From: Pseudomonadota bacterium
GTDB taxonomy: Bacteria > Pseudomonadota > Gammaproteobacteria > Xanthomonadales > Xanthomonadaceae
DNA length: 64,000 nt
Assembly: GCA_023390905.1 (NCBI GenBank)
Contig: JAEWBY010000011.1
Location: 62,001 to 126,000 of the forward strand
Direction of reading: 5' to 3'
Within the stretch, counting starts at the first letter, position 1. Each line of letters opens with the position of its first letter. Made by a program: the position numbers and the translations under genes. The notes beneath the pieces were generated by a model, which did no database searches, was not told where the DNA came from, and saw only the letters and a program-made list of their open reading frames with translations. Shown piece after piece: positions 44,072 to 52,921 of this stretch.

Positions 44072-45337
44072 GTGAACACGCCTGGCAACGACATGTCCGA
44101 TGACGACATCCTGATCCTCGGTGGCGGCGCGATCGGTCTGTCGATCGCGCTGGCTCTGCTCGAAGCCGGCCGCGGCGTGCGCGTCATCGAGGCCGGCGCC
44201 ATCGGTCGCGGTGCATCGCATGGCAACTGCGGCACCATCACGCCCAGCCACGCGCCACCGCTGGCCGCGCCCGGCGTGGTCGGTCGTGGCCTGCGCGGCA
44301 TGCTCAGACCAGACGCGCCGCTCTATTTCAAGCCGCGCATCGATCCGCGGCTGTGGTACTGGCTGTGGCGATTCAACGCGCGCTGCAACCGGCGCGACTG
44401 GAGCCACAGCACGCGCGCACGCGCCGCTCTGCTGGATGATTCACGCGATCGTCTTGCGCGCTGGGTGCAGGATTACCGCCTCGATTGCGAATTCCATGAG
44501 GACGGTCTGGACTACGTGTTCGGCGACGCGCGCAATTTCGACTACTACGTGGCCGAATGCGAGGCGCTGCGCGAGTTCGGCATCGACAGCGAAGTGATCG
44601 CCGGCGACGTCTACGAACGCGAAGAGCCCGCCGTGCGCGAAGGGATCGCCGGCGCGATCCGCTTTCCGCAGGACGCGCGGTTGCGCCCGGATCGCTATGT
44701 CGCCGAACTGGCGCGCGTGGTGCACGAGCGCGGCGGTGTGCTCGAGAGCCACTGCGAAGCGCGCGGGGTACAGGGCAAAACGGGCCGGGTGACGGTCACC
44801 ACATCGCGCGGAGTGCGGCATGCGCGCGAAGTCGTGGTGGCGCTCGGCGCATGGACGCCCGCGTTCGCGCGGCAATGGAAACTGCCGGTGCCGATCCAGC
44901 CGGGCAAGGGATATTCGATCACCTATTCGCGTCCTGCGCGGGTGCCGCGCCGCCCGCTCGTGCTGAAGGATCGATCGGTCTGCGTCACCGCATGGGACAG
45001 CGGATTCCGCCTGGGCAGCACGATGGAATTCTCCGGATACGACACCGCCTTGAACGAAACCCGGCTCGGCGCGCTCGAACGCGGCGCGCGCCAGTTCCTG
45101 CGCGATCCGGTCGGCCCGGTCGTCGAAGAACGCTGGTACGGCTGGCGGCCGATGACCTATGACGATCTGCCGCTGCTTGGCCGCGTGCCCGCGCAGCCCG
45201 GCGTGTGGCTTGCCGCGGGCCACGGCATGCTCGGCATCAGCATGAGCGCGGCCACTGGCCAGTTGCTGGCCGATCTCATCACCGGCCGTGCGCCGGCCTT
45301 CGATCCCACGCCTTACCGAGTGGAGCGTTTTGCATGA
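44072..45337 (+). CDS. FAD-dependent oxidoreductase, D-amino-acid dehydrogenase type
   Basis: A 421-residue FAD enzyme of the DAO/DadA family, oxidising a D- or other amino acid to the 2-oxo acid. The dinucleotide-binding motif is DILILGGGAIGLSIALALLE at residues about 12-30. Later family features are QPGKGYSITYSRP and GWRPMTYDDLPLLGRVP near the C-terminus, with GHGMLGISMSAATGQLL. The exact substrate is not clear from sequence. Start taken at the GTG 44072, with ATG 44093 as the alternative. It is coupled to the glutathione reductase gene by an ATGA overlap (45334-45337). Confidence 0.83.
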   Translation: MNTPGNDMSDDDILILGGGAIGLSIALALLEAGRGVRVIEAGAIGRGASHGNCGTITPSHAPPLAAPGVVGRGLRGMLRPDAPLYFKPRIDPRLWYWLWRFNARCNRRDWSHSTRARAALLDDSRDRLARWVQDYRLDCEFHEDGLDYVFGDARNFDYYVAECEALREFGIDSEVIAGDVYEREEPAVREGIAGAIRFPQDARLRPDRYVAELARVVHERGGVLESHCEARGVQGKTGRVTVTTSRGVRHAREVVVALGAWTPAFARQWKLPVPIQPGKGYSITYSRPARVPRRPLVLKDRSVCVTAWDSGFRLGSTMEFSGYDTALNETRLGALERGARQFLRDPVGPVVEERWYGWRPMTYDDLPLLGRVPAQPGVWLAAGHGMLGISMSAATGQLLADLITGRAPAFDPTPYRVERFA

Positions 45338-46692
45338 GCGCGGACAGTCATTTCGACCTGGTGGTCATCGGTGGGGGTTCCGGCGGCCTGGCCGGCGCCT
45401 TCCGCGCGGCCGCGCTCGGTGCGCGCGTGGCGTTGCTGGAGCCGTCGGACCTGGGCGGCACCTGCGTCAATGTCGGCTGCGTGCCGAAGAAGGCCATGTG
45501 GCTGGCGGCGGACATGGCGCAGCGGCTGTCGATGGCGCGGCAACTGGGCTTCGATCTGCCCGATGCCGCGCCGCTGGACTGGCGCGAGTTCATCGTCCAC
45601 CGGCAGCGCTACATCGCCGGCATCCATGCCAGTTATCGCAAGCGGCTGGACGACAGCGGCGTGGTATGGATGCCGTGCCGCGGTCAGTTGCAGGACGCAC
45701 GCACGGTGCGGACCTCGACCGGTGCGGTGCTGCGCGCCGGACGCGTGCTCATCGCGACCGGTGGCCGACCGCGACGTCCGGCCCTGCCCGGCGCGGAACT
45801 GGGCCTGGTGTCGGACGATTTCTTCCAGTTCGGCGCCGCGCCGGCGAAGGTGGCGATCATCGGCGCGGGCTACGTGGCGGTGGAGCTGGCCGGCGTATTG
45901 CAGGCGCTGGGCTCGCAGGTCGACATGTACATACGCGGCTCGCGGCTGCTCGAAGGTTTCGATCACGAACTGACCGATGATCTGCTCGAAGACCAGCGCC
46001 AGCACGGCATCCGTGCGCACTTCGGCTGGTCCGTGGCCGAGGTGCGCGCCGAAGGCGGCGCGCGCGTGCTGATCAATACGGCCAGGGAGCGCAGCGAGCC
46101 CTTCGATCACGTGCTGTTCGCCACCGGTCGCGTGCCCAGCACGGCGGATCTCGGACTGGAAAACGCAGGCGTCCGGATCGACGACAAGGGTTTCGTCTGC
46201 GTGGACGAATGGCAGGACACGAACGTGCCGAACATCCACGCGGTGGGCGATGTGACCGCCGCGCCGGCGCTGACGCCGGTGGCCATTGCGGCCGCGCGCC
46301 GCTTGATGGATCGCGTCTACGGCGGCAAGCAGGATGCGCGGGTTGAACATCGCGGCATCGCCACGGTGGTGTTCTCGCACCCGCCGATCGGCAAGGTCGG
46401 CCTGACCGAAGAAGAAGCGCGCGAACTTCATGGCGATGCGGTGAAGGTGTTCCGCACCCGCTTCCGCCCGATGCTGCACGCACTGGCCGATTCACCGCAG
46501 CGCAGCCTGTTCAAGCTCGTCTGCGTCGGTGCCGAGGAACGCGTGGTCGGCCTGCACCTGATGGGCGAGGGCGCGGACGAAATCCTCCAGGGCTTCGCCG
46601 TCGCCGTGCGCAAGGGCATCACCCGCCGCCATCTCGAGGACACGATGGCCATACACCCCACTTCGGCAGAAGAGGTGGTGTTGTTGCGGTGA
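45334..46692 (+). CDS. gor: Glutathione-disulfide reductase
   Basis: A 452-residue class I flavoprotein disulfide reductase. FAD motif VVIGGGSGGLAGAFRAA, redox-active cysteines C44 and C49 in GGTCVNVGCVPKK, NADPH-binding GAGYVAVELAGVLQALG, FAD motif VGDVTAAPALTPVAI, and the C-terminal interface HPTSAEEVV with the catalytic His/Glu. These together fit glutathione reductase better than lipoamide or mercuric reductase. The ATG overlaps the stop of the oxidoreductase gene before it. The link to the preceding enzyme is transcriptional; no direct pathway link is known. Confidence 0.87.
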   Translation: MSADSHFDLVVIGGGSGGLAGAFRAAALGARVALLEPSDLGGTCVNVGCVPKKAMWLAADMAQRLSMARQLGFDLPDAAPLDWREFIVHRQRYIAGIHASYRKRLDDSGVVWMPCRGQLQDARTVRTSTGAVLRAGRVLIATGGRPRRPALPGAELGLVSDDFFQFGAAPAKVAIIGAGYVAVELAGVLQALGSQVDMYIRGSRLLEGFDHELTDDLLEDQRQHGIRAHFGWSVAEVRAEGGARVLINTARERSEPFDHVLFATGRVPSTADLGLENAGVRIDDKGFVCVDEWQDTNVPNIHAVGDVTAAPALTPVAIAAARRLMDRVYGGKQDARVEHRGIATVVFSHPPIGKVGLTEEEARELHGDAVKVFRTRFRPMLHALADSPQRSLFKLVCVGAEERVVGLHLMGEGADEILQGFAVAVRKGITRRHLEDTMAIHPTSAEEVVLLR

Positions 46693-46918
46693 GGCGGGCG
46701 CGCACGCGCCGGCCCGTGTACACGCGACGGGACCCGCGCCACGGGCGCGTTGTGGCGGCCGTTGCGAAAGGCCATCGTCGCGCTTGAAGCCGCTGCTCTA
46801 CAGCGCTGCGCGCGGCCCGGCCGCAGGCGGCGGCTGCGTGCCGCTGGTCGCAGTGACCTCCGGCACCTGTTCCTGACGTGTGACAGGCATAACGTGGCCT
46901 CGTCCACGGAGAGCCGCC

Positions 46919-48361
46919 ATGAGCCAGGATTCCGCTTCGCCTGCTGTCGCTCCACTCGCGCCGGTGCAGGCGCGCGAACGCATCGCCGCGCTGGACATCA
47001 TCCGCGGCTTCGCACTGTTCGGCATCGCGCTGATGAACGTGGAGTGGTTCACCCGGCCGATCACCGAACTCGGGCGCGGCATCGATCCCTCGCTGTCCGG
47101 CGCCGATTATCTGGTGAGCTGGCTGGTGTACGTGTTCGTGCAGGGCAAGTTCTGGACGCTGTTCTCGCTGCTGTTCGGCATCGGCTTCGCGGTGATGCTC
47201 GGCCGCGCGGAGGATCGCGGCAGTCCGTTCGTGAAGCCCTACGTGCGCCGGATCCTCGGGCTGCTGATGTTCGGCACGCTGCACTTCATCCTGATCTGGA
47301 CCGGCGACATCCTGCACAACTACGCGATCACCGCGCTGGCGCTGCTGTTGATCGTCACGCGAAGCTGGAAGAGCTGGCTGGTAATCCTGGGCTCGGTGGT
47401 GGCGGTCAGTTTCGCGCTGGGATCCGATGCCGCGCCGATGTTGATCATGCTGGGCGTGCTGGTCGGCGTGCTGATGTTCTTCCTCAACCGCGGCACGATC
47501 GCGCGCTACTGGAAATGGGGCGTGGGCGTGTATTCGGCGGTCTTCATCGTCGCGCTGATCGGCGCGGGCGTGATGACCGCGTTCCCGCAACTGAAGCCGG
47601 CCGACAAGCCCGAGCAAGCGGCCAAGCGCGAGGAACGGATGCAGGAGCGCGCGAAGGAGCGGGCCGAGGAAATCCGCCTCTACACCACCGGCACGTACGT
47701 GGAGTCGGTGAAGGCGCGCGCGGAGAAGTTCGCCGATGACATGCCGCAGGCGGCCGGCCTGAGTTTCCTGGCGCTGCCGATGTTCCTCATCGGTTTCTGG
47801 TTCGTGCGCGCCGGCGTGGTGTCGCGCCTGCGCGAGCATGCGGCGCTGTTCAGGCGGCTGTTGCTGTGGGGCCTGCCAATCGGGTTGGCGATGACGCTGG
47901 TGAGCGTGTGGCTGGTGCCGACGTTCCCCGCGAATGGACGCGGCCCGGACCCGCAGCTGATGGTGGCCGGTTCGCTGTTCCAGCTCGGTGCGCTCGGACT
48001 CTGCCTGGGGTATTTCGCCGCATGGGTGCTGATGCTCAACACGCGGATCGGCCAGCGCGTGTTCGCGCCACTGGCATATGCGGGCCGCATGGCGCTCACC
48101 AACTACATCGGCGCATCGCTGGCCGGCACATGGTTCTTCTCCGGTTACGGGCTTGGCTTCTGGGGCCAGGTATCGCGGCCGGGCCAGATGCTGTTCGTGC
48201 TGGTGGTGTTCCTGTTGCAGATCGGCTTCAGCTATCTGTGGCTGCAGCGCTTCCGCTACGGGCCGCTGGAATGGGCCTGGCGCGCGATCACGTACTGGCA
48301 GTTGCCGCCGATGCGACGCCGCACGGAAGAAGACGCGCTGGCGGTCGCGCTGCCCGGCTGA
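46919..48361 (+). CDS. DUF418 family membrane protein 2
   Basis: A 480-residue paralogue of the gene at 42767, with the same motifs: ERIAALDIIRGFALFGIALM, GKFWTLFSLLFGIGFAVML, and GRMALTNYIGAS near the C-terminus, and a highly charged cytoplasmic loop (about 235-280, KREERMQERAKERAEEIR) not present in the other. It is longer by about 64 residues, mostly in that loop. The start at 46919 has GGAG nine bases upstream. Function unknown. The two DUF418 genes flank the DadA-like/gor pair. Confidence 0.88.
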   Translation: MSQDSASPAVAPLAPVQARERIAALDIIRGFALFGIALMNVEWFTRPITELGRGIDPSLSGADYLVSWLVYVFVQGKFWTLFSLLFGIGFAVMLGRAEDRGSPFVKPYVRRILGLLMFGTLHFILIWTGDILHNYAITALALLLIVTRSWKSWLVILGSVVAVSFALGSDAAPMLIMLGVLVGVLMFFLNRGTIARYWKWGVGVYSAVFIVALIGAGVMTAFPQLKPADKPEQAAKREERMQERAKERAEEIRLYTTGTYVESVKARAEKFADDMPQAAGLSFLALPMFLIGFWFVRAGVVSRLREHAALFRRLLLWGLPIGLAMTLVSVWLVPTFPANGRGPDPQLMVAGSLFQLGALGLCLGYFAAWVLMLNTRIGQRVFAPLAYAGRMALTNYIGASLAGTWFFSGYGLGFWGQVSRPGQMLFVLVVFLLQIGFSYLWLQRFRYGPLEWAWRAITYWQLPPMRRRTEEDALAVALPG

Positions 48362-48439
48362 GCGGCGGGCGCGGTGCGATGCCGCTGCGTTTTCAAAGCA
48401 GTGCGCAGCGCCCTGGCTGCTGACGATTACAATACCGGC

Positions 48440-49216
48440 ATGGACATCTGCACGCTCCACGCCGGCACAGCGCCGCTGCTCATCAGCCTGCCGCACAACG
48501 GCACGCGTCTGCCCGAAGCCCTGCGTCCGCGGCTGACCGCCAGTGCGCAGCGCGTCCCCGACACCGACTGGCACGTCGCGCGGCTCTATGAGTTCGCGCG
48601 GGATCTCGGCGCGTCGATCCTGGTGCCGGCGTACTCGCGCTACGTGGTCGATCTGAACCGGCCGGAAGATGATGTGTCCCTCTATCCGGGACAGAACACC
48701 ACCGGGCTCTGCCCGATCGTGCAGTTCAGCGGCGAAGCGGTGTACCTCGAAGGCCAGGAGCCGACGCTCGACGAGATCGCGCAGCGCGTGGACGATTATT
48801 GGCGTCCTTACCATCGCGCGCTCGTGCAGGAGATCGATCGCCTGCATGCGCAGCACGGCCGCGTCGTCGTGTGGGAAGGGCATTCGATCCGCAGCGTCGT
48901 GCCGTTCCTGTTCGAAGGCCGTTTGCCCGATTTCAATCTCGGCACGGCTGGCGGCGCCAGTTGCACGCCGGAACTGCAACTGCGGCTGGAGCAGGCGCTG
49001 GCGGCGCAGCACGATTACACCTCGGTGGTGAACGGACGTTTTCGCGGCGGCTACATCACGCGCCACTATGCCGATCTGCCGCGCGGGGTGCAGACGGTGC
49101 AACTGGAACTGGCGCAGATCACCTACATGGATGAAGACAGCTTCGAGTACGCCCCCGAGCGTGCCCAACGCACGCAACGGCTGATTCGCCGACTGCTCGA
49201 AACCACGCTGGCGTGA
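48440..49216 (+). CDS. N-formylglutamate amidohydrolase family protein
   Basis: A 258-residue protein of the N-formylglutamate amidohydrolase family (HutG-type), which releases glutamate from N-formylglutamate in histidine catabolism. Features: PLLISLPHNGTRLPEAL, VPDTDWHVARLYEF, YSRYVVDLNRPEDD, and WEGHSIRSVVPFLFEGRLPD, typical of the fold. The other histidine-utilisation genes (hutU, hutH, hutI) are not in this window, so the physiological role is uncertain. Start 48440. Its stop overlaps the GTG start of the next gene (GTGA at 49213-49216). Confidence 0.85.
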   Translation: MDICTLHAGTAPLLISLPHNGTRLPEALRPRLTASAQRVPDTDWHVARLYEFARDLGASILVPAYSRYVVDLNRPEDDVSLYPGQNTTGLCPIVQFSGEAVYLEGQEPTLDEIAQRVDDYWRPYHRALVQEIDRLHAQHGRVVVWEGHSIRSVVPFLFEGRLPDFNLGTAGGASCTPELQLRLEQALAAQHDYTSVVNGRFRGGYITRHYADLPRGVQTVQLELAQITYMDEDSFEYAPERAQRTQRLIRRLLETTLA

Positions 49217-50193
49217 GCACGGGCGGACCGCGCGATCCGGAAGACGAAACCGCCAGCGCGCTGCTGGACCCGGAGGCGGCGAGCACCAGCCCTGCCGCAG
49301 GCGTGGCCGCATTGCCCTGGAGCGGATTCGCGCTCGCGGCGCTGGGAGCGATCGCGTTTTCCGGCAAGGCGATCATCGTCAAGCTCGCGTACCGGCATGG
49401 CGTGGACGCGGTCACGCTGCTGGCGCTGCGCATGCTGGTGGCCCTGCCGTGCTTCGTGCTGATGGGGGCGTGGGCTTCGCGTCGCGCTGCTGCGCTGGAT
49501 GTGCGGGATCGCCTTCGCATCGTCGGGCTGGGCGTATTCGGCTACTACCTGGCCAGCTTCCTGGATTTTGCCGGGCTCGCGTACATCACGGCGACGCTGG
49601 AGCGCCTGATCCTGTATCTCACCCCCACGCTGGTGCTGGCGATCAACCTGCTGGTGTTCGGCAAGCGCGCCAGCCGCGTGCAATGGATCGCGCTGGCGAT
49701 CAGCTATGCCGGCGTGTTGCTGGCGTTCGGACATGACTGGTCGATGGGCGGTGACAACATCGCCGTCGGCAGTCTGCTGGTGTTCGGCAGCGCGTTGTCC
49801 TATGCGATCTATCTGGTCGGCAGTGGCGAGATGGTGCGGCGTGTCGGCGCGGTGCGGCTGACCGCCTACGCCAGCAGTGTCGCCAGCGTGCTGTGCATCG
49901 GCCAGTTCCTGCTGTTGCGGCCGGTGCACGCGCTGGCAGAGTTGCCCTCGCCGGTGTGGTGGCTGTCGCTGGTGAACGGAACGCTGTGCACGGTGCTGCC
50001 GGTGTTGATGGTGATGATGGCGGTGGCGCGCATCGGATCGGCGCTGGCGGCGCAGATCGGCATGCTCGGGCCGGTATCGACGATCGTGCTGAGCCTGTTG
50101 CTGCTGGGCGAGCCGATGGGGCCATGGCAGGTGGCCGGAACCCTGCTGGTGATGATGGGCGTGTTCGTCGTATCGCGACAACGCACGGCCTGA
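49213..50193 (+). CDS. EamA-family (DMT) transporter 3
   Basis: A 326-residue inner-membrane exporter with about ten helices in two EamA repeats, starting after a hydrophilic tail of about 35 residues. Visible: GFALAALGAIAFSGKAIIVK and LEAHERL-free second repeat from GDNIAVGSLLVFGSALSYAI. Start is the GTG at 49213 overlapping the previous stop (GTGA). Substrate unknown; linkage to the amidohydrolase suggests an amino-acid derivative but this is speculation. Confidence 0.85.
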   Translation: MSTGGPRDPEDETASALLDPEAASTSPAAGVAALPWSGFALAALGAIAFSGKAIIVKLAYRHGVDAVTLLALRMLVALPCFVLMGAWASRRAAALDVRDRLRIVGLGVFGYYLASFLDFAGLAYITATLERLILYLTPTLVLAINLLVFGKRASRVQWIALAISYAGVLLAFGHDWSMGGDNIAVGSLLVFGSALSYAIYLVGSGEMVRRVGAVRLTAYASSVASVLCIGQFLLLRPVHALAELPSPVWWLSLVNGTLCTVLPVLMVMMAVARIGSALAAQIGMLGPVSTIVLSLLLLGEPMGPWQVAGTLLVMMGVFVVSRQRTA

Positions 50194-50234
50194 TTTTTTC
50201 ACCGCGTGCGCGGGCGTCTGTGCACAATGGCGAC

Positions 50235-51700
50235 ATGAACGATCGCTCCGCTGCGTCCGAACCGTCGCCCGCGCTCCCGTCGCCCCCGGATCCCGCATCG
50301 ACCATCGCCGTGCGCCCGCTGCTGTGGCTGGTCGCGGCCGGCGTGTTCATGCAAATGCTCGACAGCACCATCGTCAACACCGCGTTGCCCGCGATGGCGC
50401 GCGATCTCGGCCAGTCGCCGCTGCGGATGCAGGCCGTCGTGGTGGCCTATGCATTGACCGTGGCGATGCTGATCCCGGCCTCGGGCTGGCTGGCGGATCG
50501 CTTCGGCACCCGGCACGTCTTCATCGCCGCGGTCGTGTTGTTCACGCTGGGCTCGCTGGCCTGCGCGGTTTCGCAGACGTTGTCGCAGCTCACCGCTTCG
50601 CGCGTGCTGCAGGGCATCGGCGGTGCGATGCTGCTGCCGATCGGGCGGCTGTCGGTGCTGCGCGGTGCCGCGCAAGGATTTCCTCGCCGCGATGAGTTTC
50701 GTGACGGTGCCAGGACTGATTGGCCCGCTGATCGGCCCGACGCTCGGCGGCTGGCTGGTGGAAATCGCGACCTGGCACTGGATTTTTCCTGATCAACCTG
50801 CCGCTGGGCATGCTCGGTGCGCTGGCCGCGATGCGCTGGATGCCGGACATGCGCGGCCCGCGCGTGCGCTTCGATGCGCTCGGCTACGTGCTGCTCGCGT
50901 TCGCGATGGTGGCGATCTCCCTGTCGCTGGACAGCCTGTCCGAACGCGATGCGCGACGCGGCGCGATGATGGTGCTGCTGGTGTTCGGCCTCGCCGGTCT
51001 GGCCGCCTACTGGCTGCATGCCGCGCGCGCGCCGCGGCCGCTGTTCTCGCTGGCCTTGTTCAAGGTGCCGAGTTTCAGCATCGGCCTGCTCGGCAATCTG
51101 TTCTCGCGCATGGGCAGCAGCGGCATGCCGTTCCTGATCCCGCTGATGCTGCAGGTCGGCCTGGGCTTCTCGCCGATGTCGGCCGGCATGATGATGATTC
51201 CGGCGGCGCTGGCCGGCATGGGATCCAAGCGCATCGTCGTGCCGCTGGTGCATCGGCTGGGCTATCGCCGCGTGCTGGTGATCAACACGATCCTGGTGGG
51301 CCTGGCGATGGCGAGCTTCGCGCTGGTCGATGCGGATCAACCCCTGTGGGTGCACCTGATCCACTTCGCCTGCTTCGGTGCGGTGAACTCGCTGCAGTTC
51401 ACTGCGATGAACACGCTGGCACTGCGCGATCTCGACGGCGATCTCGCCAGCAGCGGCAACAGCCTGCTGTCGATGACGATGATGCTGGCGATGAGTATCG
51501 GTGTCGCGCTGGCCGGCAGTCTGCTCGGCGTGTTCGGCAATGCGGCGCTGCATCCGTTGCAGGGTCAGGCGCTGTCGGCATTCCGCTGGAGCTTTGTCTG
51601 CGTGGGCCTGATCACGATGGCGTCGGCGGCGATCTTCGCGCAACTGGAACCGACGCGGCGCATTCCCGATTCGAGCGTCAAGCGGGCTGATCCGGGCTAG
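50235..51700 (+). pseudogene. MFS multidrug exporter (DHA2-type), interrupted by two frameshifts
   Basis: An EmrB/QacA-type major facilitator, readable in three consecutive frames: 50235 to about 50666 (AVRPLLWLVAAGVFMQMLDS, motif with D and the DSTIVNTALP signature), about 50672-50784 (PRKDFLAAMSFVTVPGLIG), and about 50790-51700 (PLGMLGALAAMRWMPDMRGP to the end). The first break lies in the GCGCGGTG run at 50660-50667 and behaves as a 2-bp loss or 1-bp gain; the second as one extra T in the TTTTT at 50783-50787. Joined, they give a normal about 485-residue transporter. Sequencing error, real pseudogene or phase variation cannot be separated here. Confidence 0.75.
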
Positions 51701-52817
51701 GCACGCTCGCTTCGGCCAGCCAGTCCACGACGGCCTGCAATGCGTCGTTGCGGCTGTCGCCCGCGCGCAGGCGTTCGCGGTAGATCGCCATCTGGTAGTG
51801 CGCGCTGGTGCCGTGATCGAGGATGTGCCACAGGCGCGCGAAATCGGCCTGCGCGTCCAGCGCCTCGATGTCTTCGGCCAGCGTGTCCTGCGTGTTGCTC
51901 AGCATCTCGGCCACCGAGACCAGCCCGCCGCTGGTCAGATCCAGCAGCCCGGCGTTGTAGCCATGACGCTGCGCACGCCACAGGTTCTCGGCCACGATCG
52001 CCTGCACGCCCGCATCGAGCCCGGCATGGCGATCGGGATTGCGTTCCAGGTGGCGGATGATGCAGCGGAAGAGTTGCGCCAGTGCGATTCCGTCATCGAC
52101 ATGCGTGCAGCAGTCGGGCACGCGCAGTTCCACGGTAGGAAAGCGCAGCGAAGGCCGCACCGCCCACCACAAAAAGCTTGCATCCTCGATCGTGCCGGAC
52201 TGCATCATCCGGGCCACGTACCGCTCGTAGGCAGCCTGATCGGCGAACAGCGGCGGCAACCCGGTGCGTGGAATCTCCTGGTAGGCGGTCTGCCGATAAC
52301 CCATCAGCCCGGTCGGATGCCCGAGCCAGAACGGCGATGAAGTGCTCAGCGCCAGCAGCAGCGGCAGGAAGGGTTGCACGCGACGCAGCAGATCCACGCG
52401 CGAGGTCACCGATTCCGGCTGGACATGCACGTGCAGGCCGCACACCAGGTTGCGATGCCCGAGCATCTGCAACTGCTCCATGACCTTGTCGTAGTGCGGT
52501 TTGTCGGTGCTGCGCTGTTCGCGCCACATGCCCATCGGATGCGTGCCGGCCGCGAGGATGCCCAGCCCGTGCTCGCTGGCGATGCGGGCCACCGTGCCGC
52601 GCAGATGACGCAGATCCCGCCGTGCTTCGGCGGCGTCGTGGTGGACGTGGGTCTGCACTTCGACCTGGGTCTGCAGCAGTTCGCTGCCGAACTGATCGCC
52701 CAGTTCCTGCTGGCAACGCTGGAAGAACACGCGCGGCATGTGCCGCAGCCGGCGCCGATTGCGGCGGACGAGGAAATACTCCTCTTCCAGCCCGAAGGTA
52801 TAAAGATGCTTCGCCAA
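51678..52817 (-). CDS. Carboxylate-amine ligase, YbdK type (GCS2 family)
   Basis: A 379-residue ATP-dependent carboxylate-amine ligase of the GCS2/YbdK family, related to glutamate-cysteine ligase with low or unknown ligase specificity. TFGLEEEYFLV (GLEEE Mg site) and QVEVQTHVHH at the start, GTHPMGMWREQRSTDK, and CGLHVHVQPE form the active site. The C-terminus overlaps the 3' end of the frameshifted MFS gene by 23 bp on the opposite strand. Monocistronic. Confidence 0.88.
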   Translation of the reverse strand: MAKHLYTFGLEEEYFLVRRNRRRLRHMPRVFFQRCQQELGDQFGSELLQTQVEVQTHVHHDAAEARRDLRHLRGTVARIASEHGLGILAAGTHPMGMWREQRSTDKPHYDKVMEQLQMLGHRNLVCGLHVHVQPESVTSRVDLLRRVQPFLPLLLALSTSSPFWLGHPTGLMGYRQTAYQEIPRTGLPPLFADQAAYERYVARMMQSGTIEDASFLWWAVRPSLRFPTVELRVPDCCTHVDDGIALAQLFRCIIRHLERNPDRHAGLDAGVQAIVAENLWRAQRHGYNAGLLDLTSGGLVSVAEMLSNTQDTLAEDIEALDAQADFARLWHILDHGTSAHYQMAIYRERLRAGDSRNDALQAVVDWLAEASVPSPDQPA

Positions 52818-52921
52818 AACAAGAACGCCCTGCCGGAGTGACAGAGCGTTATCGCATCGGGCCGGTCAATTTTTCGTTGAGGCCACCGGCGGCTCGATCG
52901 AATGCACCGAACGCAGCGCGC

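Noticed and set aside
46619..49312. Very long open frame on the minus strand (about 900 residues)
   Set aside because: Antisense to three well-identified genes (gor 3' end, DUF418, amidohydrolase); composition is typical of shadow frames in GC-rich DNA.
52818..52921. Possible small gene between the YbdK-type gene and parE
   Set aside because: Only about 100 bp, no start with ribosome-binding site and no conserved-looking peptide.
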